Below, piece after piece: positions 44,282 to 53,841 of a stretch of 64,000 bases of DNA (within the stretch, counting starts at the first letter, position 1; every line of letters begins with the position of its first letter). Made by a program: the position numbers and the translations under genes. The stretch comes from Streptomyces sp. NBC_01497 (lineage in GTDB: Bacteria > Actinomycetota > Actinomycetes > Streptomycetales > Streptomycetaceae): the NCBI RefSeq assembly GCF_036250695.1, contig NZ_CP109427.1:6076001-6140000 (forward strand), read 5' to 3'. Under the pieces are notes generated by a model. That model was not told the DNA's origin. It saw only the letters and a program-made list of their open reading frames with translations, and searched no databases.

Positions 44282-45877
44282 TCAGGACGCCGCGTGCGGC
44301 ACGTTCGTGCCCGTCGTGGCGCTGACCACGTCCCGGTCACCCACCGGTCGCTCCAGCGTCACGGTCCTGCTCAGCCGCTTCGCCAGCGCCACGCACTTCT
44401 CGCCCGGCTTCGGACGGGGCTTGACCAGGCGCACCTTCACCGCGGACCCCGACTCGTCCGCCGTCATCCCGTACGTCCCGCAGACACCGCCCCAGAACCG
44501 CACCGTGAGATCGCGGCCGTGCGTGCTGTACGAGAGGGTCCCCGGGTCGGCCCCGCTGCCCGTCCCGGAGGGCGAGGCGCCCGAGGGGGGCGGCGCGCCC
44601 GTGCCGGATCCGGTGCCGCCGCCCGGCCTCATCCCGCCCGGCGGCAGCGGCGGCCGCAGGTAGGCGGGCGCCACCGCCGGCTGCGTCACCCGGTAGGCCG
44701 GCGTGCCGCCTCCGGGATCCACCGTGAACAGCCACGACGGTACGAGCGCGAGCCGTCCGTCCACGGCGCGGGCCGCGAGCCCGAACGCCACGGACTCCAC
44801 CGCCACGGTCCGCTCGTCCGTCGGCGGCCGGGACGCACAGCCGCTCGTGGGCGCCGGTTCCGCGCCCGTGACGGGTCCGCCAGTGAGCGGCTCGGCCGTG
44901 GCGCACCCGCCGGTCCCCGACGTGGTGCCCGACGCCGCCGCGTTGAGCGCCTTCAGGGCCTCGGCCGCGCCGGTCACCGGGTAGGACGCGCCCGCCTGCG
45001 GCACGGCGAGCTGCCCGCCGCCGTCCGCGATCCGCCCGTCGGCGCCGACCTGCAGACCGGTCGTCCAGCCGTAGGTGGGAAGGCCCGCGACCACCGGGTC
45101 GGCGTTCACCACGCGCACGGCCCCCAGCAGCTGCCGCGCGTCGAGGTGCGCGCCGCTCTGCCCCACGGCCTTGAGCACCGGCGCGGCGGCCCGTTCGGCC
45201 ACCGCCTCGCTCACCGCGCCGCCCGACCGGCGCACGATGCCGCCGGGATCGGGCCCGGTGGCGGTGCCCGGGCAGGCCTTGCCCTTCGCGCAGTCGTCCC
45301 CGTACGACGGGACGGCGCGGGAGAACGTCCAGGTGCCGGGTGCCTTCTTCTGCACCCGAAGCAGTGGCCCGGAACCGGCCGCCCCGCTGCCGACCTGCCA
45401 GAACTGCCCTGAGGTACGCGGGGTGCCGGGCACTCCCAGCGCCCGGGCGAGCGCCGTGACCCGTCCGGCGCCGACGTCGGCGCCGCCGTCGTAGACCCGC
45501 GCCGAGTCCGGCCCGCCGGGCAGCGCGCCCTCGACCCGGTAGAGCAGTCCGCGCGGGTCCGGTTCGCCCGGGGCGATGCCGTGCGCCGACGGCGGCGACG
45601 GGGACACCGACGCCATGGGCCCGCCGGGGTTCACCGGGTCGTCCACGGGACCGATACGCAGCGGCGGCCTTGCCTCCGCGCCCCGCGTGTCACTCCCGCC
45701 CGATCCGGCCGCGAGGTAGACGCCGCCGCCCGCCACGACCAGGACCGCCGCCGCCACCGAGGCGACCGCGAGCGGGGTGCGCCGCCCCCGGCGGCCCGGC
45801 GGACGGGCGGTCCCGGACTCCGTGCCGCGGTGGGCGATCCCGTCCCGGGGTTCTTCCGGCTCCTGCGTGCTGCTCAC
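44282..45877 (-). CDS. Membrane-anchored extracellular protein of unknown function
   Basis: 531 residues from GTG 45877 (AAGGAG 8 nt upstream; an in-frame ATG at 45901 has no ribosome-binding site). A short Arg-rich cytoplasmic N-terminus precedes one transmembrane helix (TPLAVASVAAAVLVVAGGGVYLAAG), and the rest is extracellular, Gly/Pro/Ser-rich, with no enzymatic motif. I recall similar proteins at this place in other Streptomyces but no function. Two Cys pairs (GDDCAKGKACPG, GGCATAE..TSGCASR) may form disulfides. It is convergent with erpA. Confidence 0.8.
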   Translation of the reverse strand: MSSTQEPEEPRDGIAHRGTESGTARPPGRRGRRTPLAVASVAAAVLVVAGGGVYLAAGSGGSDTRGAEARPPLRIGPVDDPVNPGGPMASVSPSPPSAHGIAPGEPDPRGLLYRVEGALPGGPDSARVYDGGADVGAGRVTALARALGVPGTPRTSGQFWQVGSGAAGSGPLLRVQKKAPGTWTFSRAVPSYGDDCAKGKACPGTATGPDPGGIVRRSGGAVSEAVAERAAAPVLKAVGQSGAHLDARQLLGAVRVVNADPVVAGLPTYGWTTGLQVGADGRIADGGGQLAVPQAGASYPVTGAAEALKALNAAASGTTSGTGGCATAEPLTGGPVTGAEPAPTSGCASRPPTDERTVAVESVAFGLAARAVDGRLALVPSWLFTVDPGGGTPAYRVTQPAVAPAYLRPPLPPGGMRPGGGTGSGTGAPPPSGASPSGTGSGADPGTLSYSTHGRDLTVRFWGGVCGTYGMTADESGSAVKVRLVKPRPKPGEKCVALAKRLSRTVTLERPVGDRDVVSATTGTNVPHAAS

Positions 45878-46068
45878 GGCTGCGCTCCTTCGGCCGGTCA
45901 TCCGTTCGTCTGTCCACTCGTATGTCCACGGTCAACGGTGGGACGTGGCGGCCCCCCGCCCGGTTCCGGCACTGCGGCGCGGCAGGGCGGGCGAGGGGGA
46001 GGAGGTGACGGGCCGGCGGGTGATCGGGGCCGGTGCGGCCGAACGGGGGCGCGCCGGTCGTCCGGCGG

Positions 46069-46153
46069 GCCTCAGTCCCGGCGGGGACCGGTTCCCGGCC
46101 GCGCGGCCTCAGTCCCGGCGGGGACCGGTTCCCGGCCGCGCGGCCTCAGTCCC
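46069..46153. repeat. 37-bp tandem repeat, two copies plus a partial third
   Basis: 46069-46105 and 46106-46142 are identical; the first 11 bp of a third copy (46143-46153) carry the stop codon of the 73-aa gene. Each full unit thus contains another potential in-frame end (TCAGTCCC on the plus strand). Confidence 0.9.
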
Positions 46154-46367
46154 CGTACTCGGACATGCCGGCCACCAGCCGTACCGCTCCGGGATCGACC
46201 CGTACCCCGGCGATCGGCGGCACCGGGCCGCCCACTCGCCCCGTCGGCCGGGCCCCCCAGCGCGCGGCCATGCGGGCACAGTCGCCGCGCAGCTCCGCCA
46301 TGCCCGTTCCCGGCTCGATGCCGACGCCACCGCCGGACCTGACGCACCTGTCTCCGTGATTCGTCAT
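46146..46367 (-). CDS. Small hypothetical protein, 73 aa
   Basis: Starts at ATG 46367 with TACCGT ending 6 nt upstream and TTTGCC 17 bp before that, a good leaderless promoter. The sequence (GVGIEPGTGMAELRGDCARMAARWGARPTGRVGGPVPPIAGVRVDPGAVRLVAGMSEYGD) is uncharged at the ends and has no signal peptide or known domain. Because the promoter is strong and the frame is compact I consider it real. Just past its stop lies the 37-bp tandem repeat. Divergent from the kinase gene. Confidence 0.6.
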   Translation of the reverse strand: MTNHGDRCVRSGGGVGIEPGTGMAELRGDCARMAARWGARPTGRVGGPVPPIAGVRVDPGAVRLVAGMSEYGD

Positions 46368-46373
46368 GCACCC

Positions 46374-46402
46374 ACGGTACGCACCCGCTCACAGTGGGCA
46401 AA
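46374..46402 (-). promoter_or_regulatory. Promoter of the 73-aa leaderless gene
   Basis: Minus-strand TTTGCC (46397-46402), 17-bp spacer, TACCGT (46374-46379), then 6 nt to the ATG. Confidence 0.65.
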
Positions 46403-46516
46403 CTTCTGCTTTCGGGTGGTTTCTCGTCCATGTGCCCGGGTCCTCCCCGCCACCGCCCCAGCGGGTAGCGGTAGCGTGAAGTGCCAACCGTTCGTATCCC
46501 CAGGAGCGTTCACGCC

Positions 46517-47494
46517 GTGCGAATCGCAGTCTCCGGCTCCATCGCCACCGACCACCTGATGACCTTTCCTGGACGCTTCTCGGAGCAGCTGGTCGCGGAC
46601 CAGCTCCACACGGTCTCCCTGTCCTTCCTCGTCGACAACCTCGACGTGCGCAGGGGCGGGGTCGCTCCCAACATCTGCTTCGGCATGGGCCAGCTGGGCC
46701 TTCGGCCGATCCTGGTCGGCGCCGCGGGAGAGGACTTCGACGAGTACCGCGGCTGGCTGGACCGGCACGGCGTCGACACCGGGTCCGTCCACATCTCCGA
46801 CCATCTGCACACCGCGCGCTTCGTGTGCACGACGGACACCGACCACAACCAGATCGGTTCCTTCTACACCGGCGCCATGAGCGAGGCCCGGCTGATCGAG
46901 ATCCAGCACGTCGCGGACCGTGTCGGCGGGCTCGACCTGCTGCTGATCGGCGCGGACGACCCCGAGGCGATGCTCCGGCACACCGAGGAGTGCCGCTCGC
47001 GCGGCATCCCGTTCGCCGCCGACTTCTCCCAGCAGATCGCCCGCATGGACGGCGACGACATCCGCGCTCTCCTCGAAGGCGCCACCTACCTCTTCTCGAA
47101 CGAGTACGAGAAGGGACTCATCGAGGCCAAGACCGGCTGGACCGACGCCGAGATCCTCAGCCGCGTCGGCCACCGCATCACGACCCTCGGCAAGAACGGC
47201 GCCCGCGTCGAGAAGATGGGCCACCCCGCCATCGAGGTCGGCTGCGCGCAGGAGCAGACCAAGGCCGACCCCACCGGCGTCGGCGACGCCTTTCGCGCGG
47301 GCTTCCTCGCGGGCCTGTCCTGGGGGGTCTCCATGGAGCGTGCCGCCCAGGTCGGCTGCATGCTGGCGACGCTGGTCATCGAGACGGTCGGCACCCAGGA
47401 GTACACACTGGCGCGCAACCACTTCATGGAGCGCTTCACCAAGGCGTACGGCCACGACGCCGCGGTCGAGGTCCAGGGCCACCTGCCCGCCTGA
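46517..47494 (+). CDS. PfkB-family carbohydrate/adenosine kinase-like
   Basis: 325 residues from GTG 46517 (AGGAG 10 nt upstream). PfkB signatures: RRGGVAPNICFGMGQLGLRPILVGAAGEDFDEYRGWLDRHGVDT near residue 50 and the anion-hole/catalytic KADPTGVGDAFRAGFLAGLSWG with the base Asp in GVGD. In mycobacteria the closest homologue I know, beside the cta genes as here, is adenosine kinase AdoK, so adenosine is the best substrate guess. It is followed by a 51-bp gap to a convergent gene. Confidence 0.88.
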   Translation: MRIAVSGSIATDHLMTFPGRFSEQLVADQLHTVSLSFLVDNLDVRRGGVAPNICFGMGQLGLRPILVGAAGEDFDEYRGWLDRHGVDTGSVHISDHLHTARFVCTTDTDHNQIGSFYTGAMSEARLIEIQHVADRVGGLDLLLIGADDPEAMLRHTEECRSRGIPFAADFSQQIARMDGDDIRALLEGATYLFSNEYEKGLIEAKTGWTDAEILSRVGHRITTLGKNGARVEKMGHPAIEVGCAQEQTKADPTGVGDAFRAGFLAGLSWGVSMERAAQVGCMLATLVIETVGTQEYTLARNHFMERFTKAYGHDAAVEVQGHLPA

Positions 47495-47545
47495 CCCCGG
47501 CTGAAGGCTCCCGGCGCGCCTGGCCTGCGCCCGGCGGCACGCGGC

Positions 47546-48976
47546 TCAGGACAGCCGGCGGACCGTGTACGCGACACCGCGGTCCGCCGGCCGCTCTCCC
47601 ACGTACCGCTGTCCGCGCATCTCGCACCACGCCGGGATGTCGAGCCGCGCCGCCGCGTCGTCCGACAGCACCGTCACGGTCCCCCCGACCGGCACCCGGC
47701 CGAAGACCTTCGCCAGCTCGATCACCGGGATGGGGCACCGGCGGCCCAGCGCGTCGACGACCATCGGTTCCTCCTGCTCCGGCAGGGGGCCCGGCGCACG
47801 CTCCGGCGCGGCGGGCTCCGGCGCCGCCGCCCGCACCGGGGCGGACGCGGGCGCGTCGAGCTGTGCCCGTACGGCCGCGACGGCGCCCGGCAGCACCGCG
47901 AGGAACCGCTCGACGTCCGCGCGCTCCGTCCCGCGCGGCAGTGACACCCGTACGTTCCCCTCCGACAGCACGCCCATCGCCCGCAGCACATGGCTCGGCG
48001 TCAGTGTGTCGCTCGTGCAGGACGATCCCGACGACACCGAGAAGCCCGCCCGGTCCAGTGCGTGCAGCAGCGTCTCGCCGTCGACATAGAGACACGAGAA
48101 CGTGACCAGGTGGGGGAGCCTCGCCACCGGATCGCCCACGACCTCCACGTCCGGTACCAGTTCGGGCACCCGCGCCCTGATCAGGTCCACCAGCGCGCCG
48201 AGCCGCCGGGCCTCCTCGGCGGCCTCCTCCCGCACCGCGCGCAGCGACGCCGCCGCCGCCACCACCGCCGGGATGTTCACGAACCCCGGCACGCGCCCCG
48301 ACTCCCGCTCGTCCGCCGGGCCTTGTGGCGCGAACCGGACCCCCTTGCGCACCGCGAGCAGCCCCACGCCCGCCGGGCCGCCCCACTTGTGCGCGCTCGC
48401 CGTGAGCAGCGACCAGGGGCCGTCCACCGGGCCCCAGCCCAGCGACTGCGCCGCGTCCACCAGCAGCGGCACCCCTCGCTCCCGGCACGCCCCGGCCACC
48501 TCGGCCACCGGCTGCACCGTGCCCACCTCGTGGTTCGCCGACTGCAGACACGCGAGCGCCGTGTCCGCGCGCAGCGCGTCGGCGTACCCGCCGGGCGACA
48601 CCGCCCCGCCCCGGCCGACGGGCACCTCCGTGAGCGAACCGCCCGCGTCCGCCGCGTGCCCGGCCGCGTGCAGCACCGACGAGTGCTCGACCGCCGACAC
48701 CACCACATGGGCGCCGACACGCCGACGCGCGAAAAGGGCCCCGGACATCCCCGCGTGGACCGCCTGCGTCCCCGAATGAGTGAAAACCAGTTCGTCCGCG
48801 CGACACCCCACGGCCTCCGCGGCGGCCGCCCTGGCGGACTCCAGGAGCAGCGCGGCCCGCCGCCCCTCCCGGTACAGCCGGGCCGGATCCGCCCACCCCT
48901 CGTCGAGGGACGCCTGCAGCGCCTGACGGGCGACGGGGTGCAGCGGAGCGGAGGAAGCCGAGTCGAAGTAGGACAC
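47546..48976 (-). CDS. Cysteine desulfurase fused to a TusA sulfurtransferase domain
   Basis: 476 residues. Residues about 1-370 are a class V PLP enzyme (NifS/IscS type): HSGTQAVHAG, SAVEHSSVLHA, VDAAQSLG, PLP Lys197 in SAHKWGGP and the persulfide Cys320 in SSGSSCTSD. After an Ala/Pro linker (about 375-402) comes a TusA domain with Cys414 in GRRCPIPVIELAK. Sulfur taken from cysteine could pass directly from Cys320 to Cys414, for tRNA thiolation or cofactor synthesis. The GTG 48976 start is leaderless (TAGCCT ends 6 nt upstream). Divergent from ctaC. Confidence 0.93.
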   Translation of the reverse strand: MSYFDSASSAPLHPVARQALQASLDEGWADPARLYREGRRAALLLESARAAAAEAVGCRADELVFTHSGTQAVHAGMSGALFARRRVGAHVVVSAVEHSSVLHAAGHAADAGGSLTEVPVGRGGAVSPGGYADALRADTALACLQSANHEVGTVQPVAEVAGACRERGVPLLVDAAQSLGWGPVDGPWSLLTASAHKWGGPAGVGLLAVRKGVRFAPQGPADERESGRVPGFVNIPAVVAAAASLRAVREEAAEEARRLGALVDLIRARVPELVPDVEVVGDPVARLPHLVTFSCLYVDGETLLHALDRAGFSVSSGSSCTSDTLTPSHVLRAMGVLSEGNVRVSLPRGTERADVERFLAVLPGAVAAVRAQLDAPASAPVRAAAPEPAAPERAPGPLPEQEEPMVVDALGRRCPIPVIELAKVFGRVPVGGTVTVLSDDAAARLDIPAWCEMRGQRYVGERPADRGVAYTVRRLS

Positions 48977-48982
48977 GTCGCG

Positions 48983-48988
48983 AGGCTA
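48983..48988 (-). promoter_or_regulatory. -10 box of the leaderless desulfurase-TusA gene
   Basis: Minus-strand TAGCCT, 6 nt before GTG 48976, no Shine-Dalgarno. Confidence 0.6.
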
Positions 48989-49218
48989 ACCCGAGCCGCC
49001 GCGCGAGGCCGGAGGGAGTGTCAGAACCGGGGCCCGGCCAGGGGTTGAATCCCTTCGGGGAGTCGGACGGCGCGTTGGGCACCCTCCCCGCGCGACGCCA
49101 AATAGCGTCCAGTAGGGTTTGGTCCGCATAAACATCAAACCCCTGCCCGTGACAGGGCCGGCGACGACCGAGACGGCCGCAGCCGCCCGCGCGGGCGAGA
49201 CTCTCGGGAAGGCGCTAC

Positions 49219-50184
49219 GTGAGTCCCAACGGCTCCGACCGCTCGTCGCGGCGCCCGATGCGGCGGAAGCTGCCGCAGGTGGTGCTGACCGCGGGCCTGA
49301 TCATGGTGACCGCCACCGGTTGCTCTTACAAGGATTTTCCACGCCTTGGTCTACCGACCCCGGTCACGGAGCAGGGACCCCGCGTCCTCTCCCTCTGGCA
49401 GGGATCGTGGGCCGCTGCGCTGGTGGTCGGCGTCCTCGTGTGGGGCCTGATCATCTGGAGCGTCATCTTCCACCGGCGTAGCCGTACGAAGATCGAGGTT
49501 CCTCCGCAGACCCGGTACAACCTCCCGATCGAGATGTTGTACACCGTGGTTCCGCTGATCATCGTCTCGGTGTTCTTCTACTTCACCGCACGCGATGAGT
49601 CGAAGCTCCTCGACCTGTCTCCCAAGCCCGCCCACACCATCAACGTGGTCGGCTACCAGTGGAGCTGGGCCTTCAACTACGTCGAGAACGTGGACGGCAA
49701 CGACTCGACGGGTTCGAAGGTCCCGAGTGAGCTCAAGGCCATCCCGGACAAGTTCACGAAGGCCTTCCCCAAGGGCGCCGAGGGTGTCTACGACGCCGGT
49801 GTCCCGGCTGAGCGCAACCCCCAGACCGGTAACCCCGGTCCGACGCTCTGGCTCCCGAAGGGCCAGAAGGTGCGGTTCATCCTGACGTCGCGTGACGTCA
49901 TCCATGACTTCTGGGTCCTGCCGTTCCTCATGAAGATGGACGTCGTGCCCGGCCACACCAACTCCTTCGAGGTCACGCCGACCCAGGAAGGCACCTTCCG
50001 CGGCAAGTGCGCCGAGCTGTGCGGCGTCGACCACTCGCGGATGCTCTTCAACGTCAAGATCGTCTCTCCGGAGCGCTACCAGCAGCACTTGAAGGACCTG
50101 GCGAAGAAGGGCCAGAACGGCTACGTCCCGGCGGGTATCGCCCAGACGGGTCCGGCCAGGAACGCGGAGGACAAGACACTGTGA
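49219..50184 (+). CDS. ctaC: Cytochrome c oxidase subunit II (aa3 type)
   Basis: 321 residues from GTG 49219 (GGAAGG upstream). Lipoprotein signal with lipobox TATGC (Cys35), two membrane helices ([19 protein letters not shown] and [19 protein letters not shown]), and the CuA centre Cys264/Cys268/His272/Met275 in [12 protein letters not shown]. An insertion of about 35 residues ([16 protein letters not shown]...) between the first beta strands is typical of actinobacterial CtaC, which receive electrons directly from the QcrC cytochrome. GTGA overlap with ctaD. A TAGGGT hexamer at 49113-49118 may be the -10. Confidence 0.97.
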   Translation: MSPNGSDRSSRRPMRRKLPQVVLTAGLIMVTATGCSYKDFPRLGLPTPVTEQGPRVLSLWQGSWAAALVVGVLVWGLIIWSVIFHRRSRTKIEVPPQTRYNLPIEMLYTVVPLIIVSVFFYFTARDESKLLDLSPKPAHTINVVGYQWSWAFNYVENVDGNDSTGSKVPSELKAIPDKFTKAFPKGAEGVYDAGVPAERNPQTGNPGPTLWLPKGQKVRFILTSRDVIHDFWVLPFLMKMDVVPGHTNSFEVTPTQEGTFRGKCAELCGVDHSRMLFNVKIVSPERYQQHLKDLAKKGQNGYVPAGIAQTGPARNAEDKTL

Positions 50185-51923
50185 GCATCCTCAACGAACA
50201 ATCACAGGGTGCCGAGGACGAGGACTCGTACGCGAACGAGATGCCAGTCCAGAGCCGGCAGCCCGGCAACGTGGCCGTGAAGTGGGTGACCACCACCGAC
50301 CACAAGACGATCGGCTCGCTGTACCTGATCACGTCGTTCGCGTTCTTCTGCATCGGCGGTGTGCTCGCTCTCATCATGCGTGCGGAGCTGGCGAGGCCGG
50401 GTCTGCAGATCCTGTCGAACGAGCAGTTCAACCAGGCGTTCACGATGCACGGCACGATCATGCTGCTGATGTTCGCGACGCCGCTGTTCGCCGGGTTCGC
50501 CAACTGGATCATGCCGCTGCAGATCGGCGCGCCCGATGTGGCGTTCCCTCGCCTCAACGCGTTCGCGTACTGGCTGTACCTCTTCGGCTCGCTGATCGCC
50601 GTCGGCGGCTTCCTCACCCCGCAGGGTGCGGCCGACTTCGGCTGGTTCGCCTACTCGCCGCTCTCCAGCGCGGTCAACTCGCCGGGTGTCGGCGGTGACA
50701 TGTGGATCATGGGTCTGGCCTTCTCCGGCTTCGGCACGATCCTCGGCTCCGTCAACTTCATCACGACGATCATCTGCATGCGCGCGCCCGGCATGACGAT
50801 GTTCCGGATGCCGATCTTCACCTGGAACGTGCTGCTGACCGGTGTGCTGGTCCTGCTGGCCTTCCCGGTGCTGGCCGCCGCGCTGTTCGCGCTGGAGGCC
50901 GACCGGAAGTTCGGAGCGCATGTCTTCGATGCCGCGAACGGAGGGGCATTGCTATGGCAACACCTCTTCTGGTTCTTCGGCCATCCAGAGGTGTACATCA
51001 TCGCGATCCCGTTCTTCGGGATCATCTCCGAGGTCATCCCGGTCTTCAGCCGCAAGCCGATGTTCGGCTACATCGGCCTGGTCGCCGCGACGATCTCCAT
51101 CGCCGGCCTGTCCGTGACCGTGTGGGCCCACCACATGTACGTGACCGGTGGCGTGCTCCTGCCGTTCTTCTCGTTCATGACCTTCCTGATCGCGGTACCG
51201 ACCGGTGTGAAGTTCTTCAACTGGATCGGCACCATGTGGAAGGGGTCGCTCTCCTTCGAGACCCCGATGCTCTGGTCGATCGGCTTCCTGATCACCTTCG
51301 CGTTCGGCGGCCTCACCGGCGTCATCCTGGCTTCGCCGCCGCTGGACTTCCACGTCTCCGACTCGTATTTCGTGGTGGCGCACTTCCACTACGTGGTGTT
51401 CGGGACCGTGGTGTTCGCGATGTTCGCCGGATTCCATTTCTGGTGGCCCAAGTTCACCGGCAAGATGCTGGACGAGCGTCTCGGCAAAATCACCTTCTGG
51501 ACCCTGTTCGTCGGATTCCACGGCACCTTCCTGGTGCAGCACTGGCTGGGCGCCGAGGGCATGCCGCGGCGTTACGCGGACTACCTCGCCAGCGACGGCT
51601 TCACCACGCTGAACACGATCTCGACGATCAGCTCCTTCCTGCTCGGCCTGTCGATCCTGCCGTTCCTCTACAACGTCTGGAAGACGGCGAAGTACGGCAA
51701 GAAGGTCGAGGTCGACGACCCCTGGGGCTACGGCCGTTCGCTCGAATGGGCGACGTCGTGCCCGCCGCCGCGGCACAACTTCCTCACGCTGCCGCGCATC
51801 CGCTCCGAATCGCCGGCGTTCGACCTGCACCACCCGGAGATCGCCGCGCTGGACCAGCTCGCCCATGTCGAGGGTGACAAGGCCCTGGCCGGCAGCGGCA
51901 GCGGCAAGGAGGCCGGCAAGTGA
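50181..51923 (+). CDS. ctaD: Cytochrome c oxidase subunit I
   Basis: 580 residues from GTG 50181, which overlaps the ctaC stop. Twelve membrane helices. Haem a ligand His in TMHGTIMLL, the cross-linked His-Tyr in [14 protein letters not shown], the CuB ligands in WAHHMYVTG, and the haem a3/a ligands in [11 protein letters not shown]. It contains the oxygen-reducing site and the proton channels. The last 50 residues are a hydrophilic tail ([18 protein letters not shown] ... [10 protein letters not shown]). The stop overlaps the ctaF start (GTGA). Confidence 0.98.
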   Translation: MSILNEQSQGAEDEDSYANEMPVQSRQPGNVAVKWVTTTDHKTIGSLYLITSFAFFCIGGVLALIMRAELARPGLQILSNEQFNQAFTMHGTIMLLMFATPLFAGFANWIMPLQIGAPDVAFPRLNAFAYWLYLFGSLIAVGGFLTPQGAADFGWFAYSPLSSAVNSPGVGGDMWIMGLAFSGFGTILGSVNFITTIICMRAPGMTMFRMPIFTWNVLLTGVLVLLAFPVLAAALFALEADRKFGAHVFDAANGGALLWQHLFWFFGHPEVYIIAIPFFGIISEVIPVFSRKPMFGYIGLVAATISIAGLSVTVWAHHMYVTGGVLLPFFSFMTFLIAVPTGVKFFNWIGTMWKGSLSFETPMLWSIGFLITFAFGGLTGVILASPPLDFHVSDSYFVVAHFHYVVFGTVVFAMFAGFHFWWPKFTGKMLDERLGKITFWTLFVGFHGTFLVQHWLGAEGMPRRYADYLASDGFTTLNTISTISSFLLGLSILPFLYNVWKTAKYGKKVEVDDPWGYGRSLEWATSCPPPRHNFLTLPRIRSESPAFDLHHPEIAALDQLAHVEGDKALAGSGSGKEAGK

Positions 51924-52318
51924 AGATCCAAGGACGGCTCTTTCTCTGGCTGAGCCTCTTCGTCCTGGTCGTCGCGGTCGTCTACGGCTACTGGTCGCGC
52001 GAGGTCGCCGGTACGGTGGCGCTGTTCCTCGCCTTCGGCCTGGCGCTGATGATCGGCTTCTACCTGTCCTTCACGGCCCGCCGCATGGACGAGCTGGCGC
52101 AGGACAACAAGGAGGCCGACGTCGCGGACGAGGCCGGCGAGGTGGGGTTCTTCTCCCCGCACAGCTGGGCCCCCGTCTCGCTCGGCGCCGGTGGCGCGCT
52201 CGCCTTCCTCGCCGTCGCGATGGGCTGGTGGCTGCTGTACTTCTCGGCGCCGCTGATCATGCTCGGCCTGTGGGGCTGGGTCTTCGAGTACTACCACGGT
52301 GAAAACCGGAACCAGTAG
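51920..52318 (+). CDS. ctaF: Cytochrome c oxidase subunit IV (actinobacterial)
   Basis: 132 residues, GTG 51920 overlapping the ctaD stop. Four membrane helices ([70 protein letters not shown]) and a central [10 protein letters not shown] motif define the actinobacterial CtaF subunit of the aa3 oxidase. Followed by a good terminator. Confidence 0.95.
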   Translation: MKIQGRLFLWLSLFVLVVAVVYGYWSREVAGTVALFLAFGLALMIGFYLSFTARRMDELAQDNKEADVADEAGEVGFFSPHSWAPVSLGAGGALAFLAVAMGWWLLYFSAPLIMLGLWGWVFEYYHGENRNQ

Positions 52319-52334
52319 CACACGGCGACACCTC

Positions 52335-52378
52335 AGGGACCCGGACACTCCGACGCGGAGGGTCCGGGTCCCTCTTTT
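52335..52378 (+). terminator. Rho-independent terminator of ctaCDF
   Basis: 12-bp outer stem (52335-52346 with 52362-52373) and a 5-bp inner CTCCG/CGGAG stem, followed by TCTTTT. Confidence 0.85.
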
Positions 52379-52413
52379 GCCACACCCGTCGTGCCGGGAC
52401 TGACGAACCTTCA

Positions 52414-52419
52414 TAGCGT
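52414..52419 (+). promoter_or_regulatory. -10 box of the leaderless L,D-transpeptidase gene
   Basis: TAGCGT, 6 nt before the ATG at 52426; no Shine-Dalgarno at that distance. Confidence 0.55.
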
Positions 52420-52425
52420 GAGGCC

Positions 52426-53718
52426 ATGAACGACATGCCTCGCTACCGCACCGTTGCCGGCTGCGCCCTGCTGCTCGCGTCCCTCGGGGCGGGCGCGGCG
52501 GCGTGCGGCGGCACAGACAGCGGCAAGCTCTCCTCGCACCCGTACGACGCGGCCGACCAGGTCTCGTTCGGCGTCGCCAAGGACCACAAGAAGCCCGTCC
52601 CGCTGACCAAGCCCCTGGAGATCACGTCCAACGACGGCGACGGACGCATCACGGACGTCACCGCAGTCGACACCGCGGGCCACCACCTCGCGGGCGAACT
52701 CGCCGCCGATGGTCAGCGCTGGCACTCCACAGCGCCCCTGACCGCGGGCACCCACTACACGGTCAGGGTGTCCACGGAGGACGACGACGGGAAGCCCGGC
52801 ACCCGCAGGCTCTCCTTCGACACCGCGCCGCCCCCCTCCAAGAAGCAACTCAAGGTCACCTTCGGCCCCAACGCCGGCGAGTACGGCGTGGGCGAACCCA
52901 TCACCGCCCAGCTCAGCGCCCCCGTGAAGGCACCGGCAGCCCGCGCCGTCGTGGAACGGTCCCTGAAGGTCACCTCGGTGCCCGCGACGCAGGGCTCCTG
53001 GTACTGGGTCGACTCCACCCACCTGCACTACCGGCCCGAGGCCTACTGGCCGGCCCACGCCTCCGTGAAGGCGTCGAGCAACCTCGCCGGTGTGAAGGTC
53101 GACGGGAAGCTCTACGGCGGTGCCTCCAAGCCGCTCAGCATCACCACCGGCGACCGGCTGATCGCCGTCACGGACGCCTCCTCGCACCGCATGACGGTCT
53201 ACCGCAACGGCAAGGAGATCAACGACCTGCCCGTCACGACGGGCAAGCCCGGCTTCGAGACCCGCGACGGCGTCAAGGTCGTCCTGGAGAAGCAGGCGTT
53301 CGTGCAGATGCGCAGCGCCACCGTCGGCATCGCCGCGGGCAGTTCCGACTCGTACGACCTGCCGGTGCACTGGGCCACCCGGGTGACATGGAGCGGCGAG
53401 TACGTGCACGCCGCGCCCTGGTCCGTCGGCTCGCAGGGCTCCGCGAACGTCAGCCACGGCTGTACCGGCATGTCGACCGACGACGCCGAGTGGTTCTTCA
53501 ACGCCGTCCGGCCGGGCGACGTCGTCAAGGTCGAGAACAGCGGCGGCGACGAGATGGAGCACTTCGGCAACGGCTTCGGCGACTGGAACCTCGATTGGAA
53601 GGACTGGCTCAAGGGCAGCGCGATACAGGGCGGTGGCTCGTCCACCGGTACCGGCAAGAGCGCTGACAACTCCGCCCAGAACGTGGTCCAGGCCTCCCGC
53701 CTGCGCCCCGCGGTCTGA
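52426..53718 (+). CDS. L,D-transpeptidase lipoprotein (YkuD) with N-terminal Ig-like domains
   Basis: 430 residues. Signal peptide with possible lipobox AAAC (Cys27); two Ig-like domains (about 40-240, as in mycobacterial Ldt proteins); YkuD domain with catalytic His328, His344 and Cys346 in HAAPWSVGSQG and SHGCTGMS; and a C-terminal tail of about 60 residues. It forms 3-3 cross-links in peptidoglycan or anchors proteins to it, acting outside the cell. ATG 52426 is leaderless; ATG 52435 three codons on is an alternative. It separates ctaCDF from ctaE-qcr. Confidence 0.95.
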   Translation: MNDMPRYRTVAGCALLLASLGAGAAACGGTDSGKLSSHPYDAADQVSFGVAKDHKKPVPLTKPLEITSNDGDGRITDVTAVDTAGHHLAGELAADGQRWHSTAPLTAGTHYTVRVSTEDDDGKPGTRRLSFDTAPPPSKKQLKVTFGPNAGEYGVGEPITAQLSAPVKAPAARAVVERSLKVTSVPATQGSWYWVDSTHLHYRPEAYWPAHASVKASSNLAGVKVDGKLYGGASKPLSITTGDRLIAVTDASSHRMTVYRNGKEINDLPVTTGKPGFETRDGVKVVLEKQAFVQMRSATVGIAAGSSDSYDLPVHWATRVTWSGEYVHAAPWSVGSQGSANVSHGCTGMSTDDAEWFFNAVRPGDVVKVENSGGDEMEHFGNGFGDWNLDWKDWLKGSAIQGGGSSTGTGKSADNSAQNVVQASRLRPAV

Positions 53719-53751
53719 CCCGCGGCAAAACCCGACCCGAACGACCCCGGA

Positions 53752-53808
53752 ACGCCGCAGTGCCGCTCCCGTGCCCCCGAGAGGGGGTCAGGAGCGGCAC
53801 TGCGGCGT
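53752..53808. terminator. Bidirectional terminator
   Basis: Perfect 18-bp inverted repeat, 53752-53769 with 53791-53808; the 21-nt loop contains CCCCC/GGGGG that extends the hairpin. Between convergent genes. Confidence 0.88.
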
Positions 53809-53841
53809 CACGCCCGTACCACTTACGGGTACGGATCCGTG

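Noticed and set aside
46072..46431. Alternative 119-codon and 73-codon frames through the 37-bp repeats
   Set aside because: Out of frame with the gene that has the leaderless promoter; they arise from the repeat units.
49119..49481. 120-codon plus-strand frame overlapping the ctaC start
   Set aside because: Overlaps ctaC in another frame and becomes Arg/Pro/His-rich, a shadow.
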